Shown here in pieces: positions 8,513-17,021 of a DNA stretch of 64,000 bases; position 1 is the first letter of the stretch; every line of letters begins with the position of its first letter. The notes beneath the pieces were generated by a model that saw nothing but the letters and a program-made list of their open reading frames with translations, was not told where the DNA came from and did no database searches. Source of the stretch: Actinophytocola oryzae (lineage in GTDB: Bacteria > Actinomycetota > Actinomycetes > Mycobacteriales > Pseudonocardiaceae); contig NZ_SOCP01000010.1 of NCBI RefSeq assembly GCF_004364325.1, forward strand, positions 186,001 to 250,000. The letters are read 5' to 3'. The translations under genes were made by a program, and so were the position numbers.

Positions 8513-8947
8513 TCAGCCCTGGCCGACCTTGTTCTGGGTCCCGGTGTCCGAGACCGTCGGGTTGCCCGAAGCCCAGGCGATCGTGTTGAACACGCCGGCG
8601 ACCGTGATCTCGCTCGCCTCGGCGAGGCGGAGCGTGTTGTCGTGCCCGTTCACCGTGACCGTCGTGCACGTGCCGGTGATGGTCAGGCCGTTGTTCGAGC
8701 CGTCGACCACGACGTAGTTGCCCGTGCCGCAGTCCAGCGTGTCGGCGAGGCCCGACTCGGTGACGGTCAACCCGGCCGTGCCGGTGCCCGGCCCGAGGTC
8801 CCCGGACGTCGTGGAAGGTGGCGTGGAGATCTGTTCGACGGCGCCGGTCGACTCGCCCAGTGGCAGGTCGACCGCGCCGTCGTCTTCGCCCGTGTCACAT
8901 GCGCTGAGCAACAGGAGCACCGCGATGGCGGGGATGGCAAGACGCAT
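8513..8947 (-). CDS. DUF3060 lipoprotein
   Basis: A 144-residue exported protein with a short signal peptide ending in the lipobox LLSAC (Cys 17). An acidic/Thr-Ser-Pro linker follows, and then a repetitive beta-rich domain of the DUF3060 type (VDGSNNGLTITGTC, VNGHDNTL, VFNTIAWASGNP), which resembles a short beta-helix. DUF3060 proteins are common surface or secreted proteins of mycobacteria and relatives, with unknown function. It lies 13 nt downstream of the thiolase gene on the same strand. Confidence 0.8.
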   Translation of the reverse strand: MRLAIPAIAVLLLLSACDTGEDDGAVDLPLGESTGAVEQISTPPSTTSGDLGPGTGTAGLTVTESGLADTLDCGTGNYVVVDGSNNGLTITGTCTTVTVNGHDNTLRLAEASEITVAGVFNTIAWASGNPTVSDTGTQNKVGQG

Positions 8948-8960
8948 GGGAGCGCATTAT

Positions 8961-10181
8961 TCAGCTGAGGCGCTCCAGCACCATCGCCATGCCCTGGCCG
9001 CCGCCGACGCACATCGTCTCCAGCCCGAACTGCTTGTCGTGGAACTGGAGCGAGTTGATGAGCGTCGTCGCGATGCGGGCGCCGGTCATGCCGAACGGGT
9101 GGCCGACCGCGATCGCCCCACCGTTGACGTTCAGCTTGTCGATGTCGATGCCGAGGTCCCGGTACGACGGGATGACCTGAGCCGCGAACGCCTCGTTGAT
9201 CTCCACGAGGTCGATGTCGTCGATCGTCATGCCGGCCTTGGCCAGCGCGCGCTTCGACGCCTCCACCGGCCCGAGGCCCATGATCTCCGGCGACAGACCG
9301 GAAACACCCGTCGAGACGATCCGGGCCAGCGGCGTCAGCCCGAGAGCCGCGGCCTTCGTGTCGGACATGATCACGAGAGCCGCCGCGCCGTCGTTGAGCG
9401 GGCAGCAGTTGCCCGCCGTCACCCGGCCGTCCGGCCGGAAGACCGGCTTCAGCGTCGCCGTCTTCTCGTACGTCACCCCGGCACGGGGCCCGTCGTCCGC
9501 GTCGACCGTCCTGCCGTCCGGCAGCTTCACCGGCGTGATCTCCCGCGCCCAGAAACCGTCCTTGATGGCCTGCTCCGCCCGGTTCTGCGACCGCACGCCG
9601 AACTCGTCCATGTCCTGGCGCGTCACGCCCTTGGACAGCGCCAGGTTCTCGGCGGTCTGGCCCATCGCGATGTACACGTCCGGGACCGCGCCGTCCGTGC
9701 GCGGGTCGTGCCACTCGCCGCCGCTCGACTCCGCCGTCGACACCGTGCGGGCCTCCGCGTCGGCGAACAGCGAGTTGTGCGTGTCGGGCCAGCTGTCGGA
9801 GCTGCCCTTCACGTACCGGGACACCGTCTCGACCCCGGCGCTGACGAACACGTCACCCTCGCCCGCCTTGATCGCGTGGAAGGCCATCCGCGTGGTCTGC
9901 AGGCTCGACGCGCAGTACCGCGTCACCGTGCAGCCGGGCAGGTGGTCGTAGCCGAGCAGGACCGCGACCACCCGGCCCATGTTGAAACCGGACTCGCCGC
10001 CGGGCAGACCGCAGCCGAGCATCAGGTCGTCGATCTCGGTGGGATCCAGGGAAGGGACCTTGTCCAACGCGGCGCGCACCATCTGGGCGGCCAGATCGTC
10101 CGGCCGGATGTCGACCAGGGAACCCTTGCCTGCCCGCCCGATCGGTGAGCGAACCGCGGACACGATGACCGCCTCTGGCAT
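8961..10181 (-). CDS. Acetyl-CoA C-acyltransferase (thiolase), FadA3-like
   Basis: A 406-residue thiolase that cleaves 3-ketoacyl-CoA in fatty acid or side-chain beta-oxidation, or condenses acetyl-CoA. The nucleophile Cys is in TRYCASSLQT near residue 92. The catalytic His is in GGAIAVGHPFGMTGAR near 358, and the second Cys is in METMCVGGGQG near 388. In M. tuberculosis fadA3 (Rv1074c) precedes the same SGNH-hydrolase and cbs neighbours, supporting orthology. Substrate chain length is not predictable. Confidence 0.9.
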   Translation of the reverse strand: MPEAVIVSAVRSPIGRAGKGSLVDIRPDDLAAQMVRAALDKVPSLDPTEIDDLMLGCGLPGGESGFNMGRVVAVLLGYDHLPGCTVTRYCASSLQTTRMAFHAIKAGEGDVFVSAGVETVSRYVKGSSDSWPDTHNSLFADAEARTVSTAESSGGEWHDPRTDGAVPDVYIAMGQTAENLALSKGVTRQDMDEFGVRSQNRAEQAIKDGFWAREITPVKLPDGRTVDADDGPRAGVTYEKTATLKPVFRPDGRVTAGNCCPLNDGAAALVIMSDTKAAALGLTPLARIVSTGVSGLSPEIMGLGPVEASKRALAKAGMTIDDIDLVEINEAFAAQVIPSYRDLGIDIDKLNVNGGAIAVGHPFGMTGARIATTLINSLQFHDKQFGLETMCVGGGQGMAMVLERLS

Positions 10182-10194
10182 GCCAACTCCTTCG

Positions 10195-11022
10195 TCAGGT
10201 ACCTGACCAGGAGATTACGCGGCCGACGCGCATCGCAGCACACAATGGAGCGAGCAACACATTCGCCGCGAACTCGTACCCCTTCCCGTTGGGGTGGAAG
10301 CGGTCGGCGGAGAACAGCTCCTCGGGACGCGTCAGGAACTCGGGCGTCAGCAGCGCCGCGATCGACACCGCGGGCACGCCGAGCCCGTCGAGCACGCGGC
10401 GCTGCGCCCGCGCGAGCGACAGCGAGTAGCGGCTCGCGATCGTCCGCAGCGGCTGCGGGATCGGCAGGATGATGCCCAGGTCGGGACAGGTGCCGACGAC
10501 GACCGTCGTGCCGGCCTCCAGCAGTCGCGTCACCTGGCTGCCGAGCAGGGCCGCGGACGTGCCGATGCTCGTCCTGGTCGTCACGTCGTTGCCGCCGATG
10601 ATCACCATCGCCAGGTCCGGCGGTGCGATCAGCGCGCGGTCGACCTGCTGCTCCAGGTCGGTGGTGCGTGACCCGCTGATCGCGTGCGTGACCAGCCGGA
10701 CCGGCCGGTCCAGCTCCTCGGCGAGCCCCCTGGCGAGGCGTGCCGCCGGTAACTGGTCCGGTAACTCGGCGCCCAACCCGGCCGCCAGCGAGTCACCGAG
10801 CATCGCGAATGACAGAGAGTCATCGTCTCGGCTCGCCGGGTAGGGCCCAGAACCGTCCGGCAGGTAGCGTCCGTCGGCGTTCAGCGGCAGCTCGCACGGC
10901 ACGCCGATGATCGATCTCGCGCGCCGGGACTGGCCCGTGAGCAGGCCGTATGCCGCTCCGGACAACCCGCCGACCGAGCCGGCGGCGAAGATCAGCGCTT
11001 TGAGTGCGCGGGCTCCAGTCAT
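10195..11022 (-). CDS. SGNH/GDSL-family hydrolase, Rv1075c-like
   Basis: A 275-residue SGNH esterase. The nucleophile block AMLGDSLAAG is near residue 73, the oxyanion GGND near 141, and the catalytic DRFHPN near 243. A hydrophobic N-terminal segment suggests export or membrane anchoring. The M. tuberculosis relative Rv1075c is a membrane-associated esterase. It lies 13 nt upstream of the thiolase gene on the same strand, so the two are probably cotranscribed, and it is divergent from cbs. Confidence 0.86.
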   Translation of the reverse strand: MTGARALKALIFAAGSVGGLSGAAYGLLTGQSRRARSIIGVPCELPLNADGRYLPDGSGPYPASRDDDSLSFAMLGDSLAAGLGAELPDQLPAARLARGLAEELDRPVRLVTHAISGSRTTDLEQQVDRALIAPPDLAMVIIGGNDVTTRTSIGTSAALLGSQVTRLLEAGTTVVVGTCPDLGIILPIPQPLRTIASRYSLSLARAQRRVLDGLGVPAVSIAALLTPEFLTRPEELFSADRFHPNGKGYEFAANVLLAPLCAAMRVGRVISWSGT

Positions 11023-11211
11023 CGCCGTCCTCCCAGACCGAGTGTCGCAGCCGGTAGTTACGTCCCGGTGTAGATCACCGAGTTGTTATCGAGTGTGTGG
11101 TGTGTCACTCGCCGTGCGCTCAAACTGAACTTGAATCTGTTAGGTGAACTGCGCGAACAGTGGTATTGGCCCCTCGTTAGGCTCGCGCCCAGGGAGCCGA
11201 GAGGAGTGCAG

Positions 11212-12588
11212 GTGGAGTACGTCGAGCATGTGACCGACCTGGTGGGCAACACCCCGCTGGTCAAGCTGAACTCGCTGGCGGAGGGGGTGTCGGCGACCGT
11301 GCTCGCGAAGGTCGAGTACTTCAACCCCGGCGGCAGCGTGAAGGACCGCATCGCGCTGCGGATGATCGAGGCCGCCGAGTCGTCCGGCGAGCTCAAGCCG
11401 GGCGGCACGATCGTCGAGCCGACCTCGGGCAACACGGGCGTCGGCCTGGCCATGGTCGCGCAGCGCAGGGGCTACCGGTGCGTGTTCGTGTGCCCGGACA
11501 AGGTGTCCGAGGACAAGCGGAACGCGCTCAAGGCCTACGGCGCCGAGGTCGTGGTGTGCCCGACCGCGGTCGCGCCGGAGCACCCGAACTCCTACTACAA
11601 CGTCTCCGACCGGCTCGTCCGCGAGATCGAGGGGGCGTGGAAGCCGGACCAGTACTCCAACCCGGAGAACCCGGAGAGCCACTACCTGACCACCGGCCCC
11701 GAGGTCTGGCGACAGACCGAGGGCAGGGTGACGCACTTCGTCGCGGGTGTCGGCACCGGCGGCACGATCTCCGGCACCGGCCGCTACCTCAAGGAGATCT
11801 CCGGGGGCCGGGTCAGGATCGTCGGCGCGGACCCGGAGGGCTCGGTGTACTCCGGCGGCAGCGGGCGGCCGTACCTGGTCGAGGGCGTCGGCGAGGACTT
11901 CTGGCCCGACGCGTACGACCGGAACGTCGCCGACGAGATCATCGCGATCTCCGACGCGGAGTCGTTCGACGTCACCAGGCGGCTCGCCCGCGAGGAGGGC
12001 CTGCTGGTCGGCGGCTCGTGCGGCATGGCGGCGGCGGCCGCGATCCGGCTGGCCAGGCGCCTCGGCCCGGACGACGTCGTGGTCGTGCTGCTGCCGGACG
12101 GCGGCCGCGGCTACCTGTCGAAGGTCTTCAACGACGACTGGATGGCCTCCTACGGCTTCCTGCCGCCTGAGCACTCCGGGGCGAACGTCGGCGACGTGCT
12201 GCGCCGCAAGGGCACCGGCGGCGCCATGCCCGACCTCGTGCACGCGCACCCCAACGAGACGGTCGCGGACGCCGTGGCCATCCTGCGCGAGTTCGGCGTG
12301 AGCCAGATGCCGGTCGTGAACGCCGAACCGCCGGTCATGGCCGCGGAGGTCGTCGGCGCGGTCAACGAGCGGGACCTGCTCGAGGCGTTGTTCACCGGCA
12401 AGGCGGCGCTCGCGGACCGGCTGGAGAGCCACATGTCACCCCCGCTTCCCACCATCGGCGCAGGTGAGCAGGTCACGGCGGCCATGTCGGCCCTGTCGTC
12501 GGCGGACGGCGCGCTCGTCCTGCTGGACGGCAAGCCTGCGGGCGTCGTGACGAGGCAGGACCTCCTCGGGTTCCTCGCCGGACGTTGA
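11212..12588 (+). CDS. cbs: Cystathionine beta-synthase
   Basis: A 458-residue PLP enzyme that joins serine and homocysteine to give cystathionine. The PLP lysine is in NPGGSVKDR near residue 42, the substrate loop TSGNTG near 72, and the phosphate loop GTGGTISGTG near 182. Two C-terminal CBS motifs follow (about 335-455), without the haem domain of animal enzymes. I prefer GTG 11212, which has GAGGAG 5 nt upstream; GTG 11206 is in frame. TAGGCT at 11179-11184 could be a -10. With metB two genes on, it forms the transsulfuration pair. Confidence 0.92.
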   Translation: MEYVEHVTDLVGNTPLVKLNSLAEGVSATVLAKVEYFNPGGSVKDRIALRMIEAAESSGELKPGGTIVEPTSGNTGVGLAMVAQRRGYRCVFVCPDKVSEDKRNALKAYGAEVVVCPTAVAPEHPNSYYNVSDRLVREIEGAWKPDQYSNPENPESHYLTTGPEVWRQTEGRVTHFVAGVGTGGTISGTGRYLKEISGGRVRIVGADPEGSVYSGGSGRPYLVEGVGEDFWPDAYDRNVADEIIAISDAESFDVTRRLAREEGLLVGGSCGMAAAAAIRLARRLGPDDVVVVLLPDGGRGYLSKVFNDDWMASYGFLPPEHSGANVGDVLRRKGTGGAMPDLVHAHPNETVADAVAILREFGVSQMPVVNAEPPVMAAEVVGAVNERDLLEALFTGKAALADRLESHMSPPLPTIGAGEQVTAAMSALSSADGALVLLDGKPAGVVTRQDLLGFLAGR

Positions 12589-12611
12589 CCCGATCGGGTT
12601 CTGATGGTTGT

Positions 12612-12643
12612 TACAGGCAGCACATGCCTGTATGGGCTAGCGT
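12612..12643 (+). promoter_or_regulatory. Inverted repeat and -10-like element upstream of pra
   Basis: TACAGGCA-GCACA-TGCCTGTA at 12612-12632 is a perfect 8-bp inverted repeat with a 5-nt spacer, the size of a dimeric repressor site. A TAGCGT hexamer at 12638-12643 fits a -10 and lies about 50 nt before the pra ATG, so the repeat would overlap the -35 region. The cognate regulator is unknown. Confidence 0.45.
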
Positions 12644-12691
12644 TGTCCCGCACGTAGGTAGACGAATCGGTTTCGAAGAGGGTGTAGTCCG

Positions 12692-13909
12692 ATGAGCGCT
12701 CCGCAGCCGCCGAACCAACCGTGGCAGGGCGGCCAGCCACCGCAGCAGGGGGAGGACGAGAACCCCGCCCTGACGAACGCGGGCCCGACACAGGCCATCC
12801 AACCGGGACAGCCGCTGCCACCGCCCGGCGGCCAGACCGGCGCCGACGGGGTGGAGCGCACACAGGCGATCCAGCCGGGCCAACGCCCCGGTGACGACTC
12901 CGGCGCGACGCAGGTCGTGTCGCCGGGCTCGTACGGTCAGCACGGCCAGGACTCCGGTGCCACGCAGATGGTGCCCCCCGGCTCGATGCCGCCGCAGGCA
13001 CCGCCCTACGCCCCGCCGCCCGGTTCCGACCCCGGTGGTTTCCCCGCCCAGCCGGGCTACGGCCAGCAGCAGCCCTACGGCCAGCAGCCCCCGCCCGGGT
13101 ACGGCCAGCAGCCGCCCCAGGGCTTCGGTCAGCAGCCCTACGGTCAGCAGCCGCCGCCCGGGTACCCGCCGCAGGGTGGTGGGTTCGCCCAGCAGCCCGG
13201 CCTCGGCAAGGGCCCGACCTTCGGCGGGCAGGGCCAGAACACCCAGATGATCTCGCTGATCGTCATGGGCGTCATCGGCGTGCTCGGCCTCATCGGCGCG
13301 ATCATCGCGATCACCCTGTTCTCCGAGCTGTCCTCGGCGGCGTCCGACGCGTGTGCCGGCGTGCCGGAGCAGGTCAGGGACCAGTGTGAGAGCCAGGTCT
13401 CCGACGCGGTGCCCGGCAAGTTCTACTTCTACATCGTCGTGTTGCTGCTCGGCGGCCTCGCGGGCGTCGCGGGTGCCGCGCTGATCTACCTGAAGAAGAG
13501 CTTCGCGCACTACGTGGTCGTGGGTGGCGGCGTCCTGCTGCTGCTCGGCTCGATCCTGTTCATGGCCGAGGACGGCGACACGCCGACCCGCATCGTGTTC
13601 ACGCTGCTGTTCGGCATCGTGATCGGTGCGGCGGGCGCGCTCGGGTTCTTCCCGCAGACCAGGCAGTTCCTCGGCGCGGGTTCCGCGCTCGGCGTCGCGG
13701 GCGGCCACGGCGGTCCCGGTGGCCCCGGCGGCGGCTTCGGCGGACCTCCTCCCGGTGGCGGCTTCGGCGGCCCGCCGCAGCAGGGCTTCGGCCAGCCCCC
13801 GCAGCAGGGGTTCGGCCAGCCGCCCCAGCCGGGTTACGGTCAGCCCCCGCAGCAGGGCTACGGTCAGCCGCCCCAGCAGGGTGGCCCGCCGCAGCAGCCG
13901 TGGGGATGA
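12692..13909 (+). CDS. Proline-rich antigen-like membrane protein (Pra)
   Basis: A 405-residue protein. An N-terminal Pro/Gln/Gly-rich cytoplasmic part (about 1-185) is followed by four hydrophobic segments (about 188-330), with a Cys-containing loop between the first two, and a C-terminal tail of repeated GFGQPPQQ/GYGQPPQQ units. The N-terminal part has four spaced Thr-Gln units (PTQAIQPG, RTQAIQPG, ATQVVSPG, ATQMVPPG). Position between cbs and metB matches Rv1078 (pra). Function is unknown; the low-complexity tails suggest a protein-interaction scaffold. Confidence 0.75.
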   Translation: MSAPQPPNQPWQGGQPPQQGEDENPALTNAGPTQAIQPGQPLPPPGGQTGADGVERTQAIQPGQRPGDDSGATQVVSPGSYGQHGQDSGATQMVPPGSMPPQAPPYAPPPGSDPGGFPAQPGYGQQQPYGQQPPPGYGQQPPQGFGQQPYGQQPPPGYPPQGGGFAQQPGLGKGPTFGGQGQNTQMISLIVMGVIGVLGLIGAIIAITLFSELSSAASDACAGVPEQVRDQCESQVSDAVPGKFYFYIVVLLLGGLAGVAGAALIYLKKSFAHYVVVGGGVLLLLGSILFMAEDGDTPTRIVFTLLFGIVIGAAGALGFFPQTRQFLGAGSALGVAGGHGGPGGPGGGFGGPPPGGGFGGPPQQGFGQPPQQGFGQPPQPGYGQPPQQGYGQPPQQGGPPQQPWG

Positions 13910-13920
13910 CGTGATGTGAG

Positions 13921-13959
13921 GAGACGCCGGCGGGTATCAGCCCGCCGGCGTCTCTTTTT
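13921..13959 (+). terminator. Intrinsic terminator after pra
   Basis: A perfect 14-bp GC-rich stem (13921-13934 with 13941-13954) around a 6-nt loop is followed by five T residues. It starts 11 nt after the pra stop codon and is a textbook rho-independent terminator. Confidence 0.93.
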
Positions 13960-14058
13960 GGCCCGTTCAGGTACGGCTACAGCGAGCGGCGAGTCTGACG
14001 GTAGCTATTCCCCTTCTGGACCCCAGTCCCACATGGTGGACGCTCCACCGCAACGCCG

Positions 14059-14070
14059 TAGCCTGTGACC
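14059..14070 (+). promoter_or_regulatory. Putative leaderless -10 element of metB
   Basis: TAGCCT at 14059-14064 lies 6 nt before ATG 14071 with no ribosome-binding site, so the transcript would start at or next to the start codon. This spacing also decides for ATG 14071 over the in-frame GTG 14065. Confidence 0.42.
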
Positions 14071-15228
14071 ATGGAAGAGGACACGAGTCGTTGGGGATTC
14101 GAGACACGCGCGATTCACGCAGGTCAGCAGCCTGACCCGCGGACCGGCTCGGTCATCGTCCCGATCTACGCCACCGCCACCTTCGCCCAGGACGGCGTCG
14201 GCGGCCTGCGTGAGGGTGGGTACGAGTACTCACGCACGGCGAACCCCACCCGCACCGCGCTCGAGGAGGCGCTCGCCTCGCTCGAAGGCGGTCGCCACGC
14301 GCTCGCGTTCGCGTCCGGCATGGCGGCGTCCGACATCGCGCTGCGTGCCATCACCAGGCCCGGCGACCACGTGATCCTCGGCGGTGACGCCTACGGCGGC
14401 ACCTTCCGCCTGATGGACAAGGTCATGACGGCCTGGGGCGTCGACTACACGTCCGTCGACCTCGCCGACCTCGACGCCGCCCGCGCCGCGGTCCGACCCA
14501 ACACGAAGGTCGTCTGGACCGAGACGCCGACCAACCCGCTGCTCGGCATCGCCGACATCCCCGGTCTCGCGCGGGTCGCGGCAGGCGCGGGCGCCAAGCT
14601 GGTCGTCGACAACACGTTCGCCACCCCGTACCTCCAGTCGCCGCTCGGTCTCGGCGCCGACGTGGTGCTGCACTCGACCACCAAGTACATCGGCGGCCAC
14701 TCCGACGTCGTCGGCGGCGCGCTGATCACCTCGGACGACGAGCTGAACGAGAACTTCGCGTTCCTGCGCAACGCCGTGGGCGCCGTGCCCGGCCCGTTCG
14801 ACGCGTGGCTGACGCTGCGTGGCGCGAAGACCCTCGCGCTGCGGATGGAGAAGCACAGCGACAACGCCGAGCGGATCGTCGAGGCGCTGGTCGGGCACCC
14901 GAAGGTCACCAAGGTGTACTACCCGGGCCTGCCCGAGCACCCCGGCCACGAGACCGCGGCCAAGCAGATGCGCCGCTTCGGCGGCATGGTGTCGTTCGCG
15001 GTGGCGGGCGGCGAGCAGGCCGCGCTGGACGTCGTGGCACGCACGAAGCTGTTCATCCTCGGCGAGTCCCTCGGCGGTGTCGAGTCGCTGATCGAGCACC
15101 CCGGTCGGATGACACACGCCAGTGCCACCGGTTCGCCGCTGCAGATCTCCGGGGACGTCGTGCGCCTGTCCGTCGGCATCGAGGACGCCACCGACCTGGT
15201 ACAGGACCTGCTCCAGGCCCTCGGCTGA
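14071..15228 (+). CDS. metB: Cystathionine gamma-synthase/lyase
   Basis: A 385-residue PLP enzyme of the Cys/Met metabolism family, acting on cystathionine or an O-acylhomoserine. Motifs include the SRTANPT block near residue 50, ALAFASGMAA near 75, and the PLP lysine in LHSTTKYIGGHSDVVGG near 200. It follows cbs and pra exactly as Rv1079 does in M. tuberculosis. Sequence alone does not separate gamma-synthase from gamma-lyase activity; with cbs nearby, reverse transsulfuration is plausible. Strong terminators lie on both sides, so it is probably monocistronic. Confidence 0.9.
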   Translation: MEEDTSRWGFETRAIHAGQQPDPRTGSVIVPIYATATFAQDGVGGLREGGYEYSRTANPTRTALEEALASLEGGRHALAFASGMAASDIALRAITRPGDHVILGGDAYGGTFRLMDKVMTAWGVDYTSVDLADLDAARAAVRPNTKVVWTETPTNPLLGIADIPGLARVAAGAGAKLVVDNTFATPYLQSPLGLGADVVLHSTTKYIGGHSDVVGGALITSDDELNENFAFLRNAVGAVPGPFDAWLTLRGAKTLALRMEKHSDNAERIVEALVGHPKVTKVYYPGLPEHPGHETAAKQMRRFGGMVSFAVAGGEQAALDVVARTKLFILGESLGGVESLIEHPGRMTHASATGSPLQISGDVVRLSVGIEDATDLVQDLLQALG

Positions 15229-15235
15229 ACCTGAC

Positions 15236-15270
15236 CCGAAGGGGCGCCCTCGCCGAGGGCGCCCCTTCGG
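15236..15270 (+). terminator. Hairpin terminator after metB
   Basis: A 16-bp perfect GC-rich inverted repeat (15236-15251 with 15255-15270) with a 3-nt loop begins 8 nt after the metB stop. It has no T tract, as is common for actinobacterial terminators. Confidence 0.85.
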
Positions 15271-15373
15271 CGTGTTCGAGGGACCACGGGATCGACACAT
15301 CCCCGACATCTTCGTCCGGAACCCGGGTATTCTCGATTGCAACAAGGATTTGACATGGACGCAGGAGACGAGC

Positions 15374-15637
15374 ATGGCGGTCGGGGCACGGATCGCGGGC
15401 GCGCTGCCGTTGGCGGGTGCGACACTGGCCGCCCTGGCGCTGGGTGGGGTCGCCGTGTTCAGCGTCCAGCAGGTGGGCTGCGCGGATCCCGGCCGTTACG
15501 TCCAGCACGACGACGGCCAGGTCGAGCTCGTGGGCAGCTGCGTCGACCCGGACCACCTGCCACCCGCACCCGAGCCGACGGACAACCAGGTCGCGCCCGC
15601 GTTCAACGACCTGGCGAAGACCGACCAGTCCCCGTAG
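15374..15637 (+). CDS. Small membrane-anchored or secreted hypothetical protein
   Basis: An 87-residue protein not recognised as a named family. It has one hydrophobic N-terminal segment (about 6-30), then two cysteines (in QVGCADPG and VGSCVDPDH) that could form a disulfide outside the membrane, and a Pro/acidic C-terminal tail. ATG 15374 has AGGAG 6 nt upstream, which supports it as a real gene. It is an insertion relative to the mycobacterial metB-greA order, together with hppD and its regulator. Confidence 0.6.
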   Translation: MAVGARIAGALPLAGATLAALALGGVAVFSVQQVGCADPGRYVQHDDGQVELVGSCVDPDHLPPAPEPTDNQVAPAFNDLAKTDQSP

Positions 15638-15685
15638 ACGCGAAAGACCGCGCGGGTCGGTGACCCGCACGGCCGTCCCAGCTGG

Positions 15686-16873
15686 TCAGAGGTTCCCGCG
15701 CCGCTCCTGCTCCCGCTCGATGGCCTCGAACAGCGCCTTGAAGTTCCCCTTGCCGAACCCGAGCGACCCGTGCCGCTCGATCAGCTCGTAGAACACGGTC
15801 GGCCGGTCCCCGATGGGAGCGGTGAAGATCTGCAGCAGGTACCCGTCCTCGTCCCGGTCGACGAGGATCCGGTGCTCCTTGAGCGTCTCGATCGGCACCC
15901 GGACCTCGCCGATCCGCGCACGCAGCTCGGGGTCGTCGTAGTAGGAGTCGGGGGTGTCCAGGAACTCGACGCCGGACTCCCGCATGGCCGTCACGGTGGC
16001 GATGATGTCGTTCGTGGCCAGGGCGATGTGCTGGCACCCGGCGCCGTCGTAGAACTCCAGGTACTCGTCGATCTGCGACTTCTTCTTGGCGATGGCCGGC
16101 TCGTTGAGCGGGAACTTCACCCGGTGGTTGCCGTTGGAGACCACCTTGGACATGAGTGCCGAGTAGTCGGTGGCGATGTCGTCGCCGATGAACTCGGCCA
16201 TGTTCACGAAGCCCATGACCCGGTTGTAGAACTCGACCCAGTAGTCCATCCTGCCGAGCTCGACGTTGCCGACGCAGTGGTCGACGGCCTGGAAGAGCCG
16301 CTTGCGTGCCGGGATCGCGGACTCCTTCGCGACGTACCCGGGCAGGTAGGGGCCGTCGTAGCGCGACCGGTCGATGAGCGAGTGCCGGGTCTCCCCGTAG
16401 GCCGCGATGGCGGCCATGCGCACGGTGCCGTGCTCGTCGGACACGTCGTGCGGCTCCTCGAGAACGGTCGCGCCCTGGGCCCTGGCGTGTGCGACGCACT
16501 GGTCGACGTCCGCGACCTCGAGCGCGAGGTCGACGACCCCGTCGCCGTGCGCCCGGTGGTGGTCGTGGAGCGGGCTGTCCGGCGCGACCCCGCCGTTGAT
16601 CACGAACCGGGCCGACCCGGACGTCAGCACGAACGACTTGTAGCCGCGGTTCCCGGTCTCGGGGCCCGAGTAGGCGACGAGCCGCATCCCGAAGGCGACC
16701 TGGTAGAACCACGCGGTCTGGGTGGCGTTCCCGGCCACGAAGACGACGGCGTCCATGGCCCTGACGGGGAAGGGGTCCTTCGACGAGTCGTAGTCGACGA
16801 GCCCCACGAGCTGACGCAGCTGGTCGAAGCTGACGTCGTCGAGCTGTCGGTCCTGGCCGAGAGTGCCTGTCAT
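15686..16873 (-). CDS. hppD: 4-hydroxyphenylpyruvate dioxygenase
   Basis: A 395-residue Fe(II) enzyme that converts 4-hydroxyphenylpyruvate to homogentisate in tyrosine degradation. It has two vicinal-oxygen-chelate halves. The iron ligands are His in VDHCVGNV (about 186), His in GCQHIALAT (about 268) and Glu near the C-terminus in FYELIERHG. The C-terminal FGKGNFKALFEAIE block is typical. GGGGAGG precedes ATG 16873. It is divergent from an AsnC/Lrp gene, and an inverted repeat lies in the shared gap. No homogentisate dioxygenase gene is nearby. Confidence 0.95.
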   Translation of the reverse strand: MTGTLGQDRQLDDVSFDQLRQLVGLVDYDSSKDPFPVRAMDAVVFVAGNATQTAWFYQVAFGMRLVAYSGPETGNRGYKSFVLTSGSARFVINGGVAPDSPLHDHHRAHGDGVVDLALEVADVDQCVAHARAQGATVLEEPHDVSDEHGTVRMAAIAAYGETRHSLIDRSRYDGPYLPGYVAKESAIPARKRLFQAVDHCVGNVELGRMDYWVEFYNRVMGFVNMAEFIGDDIATDYSALMSKVVSNGNHRVKFPLNEPAIAKKKSQIDEYLEFYDGAGCQHIALATNDIIATVTAMRESGVEFLDTPDSYYDDPELRARIGEVRVPIETLKEHRILVDRDEDGYLLQIFTAPIGDRPTVFYELIERHGSLGFGKGNFKALFEAIEREQERRGNL

Positions 16874-16961
16874 GACGCCTCCCCTTTCGTTCGAGCGCGG
16901 TACCTGCGAGGATCCGCTCGACAGGTCAGGATGCGCAACACTCAGGGATTCGACTGGGCAA

Positions 16962-16976
16962 GGTGCCCATTGCACC
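16962..16976. promoter_or_regulatory. Inverted repeat between hppD and the asnC-type regulator
   Basis: GGTGC-CCATT-GCACC forms a 15-bp dyad, the length of a classic Lrp/AsnC site, in the 148-nt divergent gap. It is a candidate operator through which the regulator controls hppD and itself. Base content differs from the E. coli Lrp consensus, so this is tentative. Confidence 0.35.
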
Positions 16977-17021
16977 GGCAGGTTGGCTCAACAGAATGAG
17001 CAGTCTGTGTAGGGAGGGCCC

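Noticed and set aside
11140..12432. Long minus-strand open frame across cbs
   Set aside because: Low-complexity Arg/Ala/Gly translation with no motif, fully overlapping a secure enzyme gene.
13060..13190. Repeated GGTCAGCAGCC/GGCCAGCAGCC units as a possible CRISPR or tandem DNA repeat
   Set aside because: They are codon-level repeats of the Pro/Gln/Gly low-complexity segment of Pra, of irregular unit length, with no unique spacers.
13960..14070. Possible SAM-type riboswitch before metB
   Set aside because: No conserved SAM riboswitch core was found, and the TAGCCT spacing suggests a leaderless mRNA without a 5' UTR.
15652..15668. Small hairpin GCGGGTC-GGT-GACCCGC between the small gene and hppD
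   Set aside because: Only 7 bp with a 3-nt loop; it may end transcription between the convergent genes but is too short to call with confidence.
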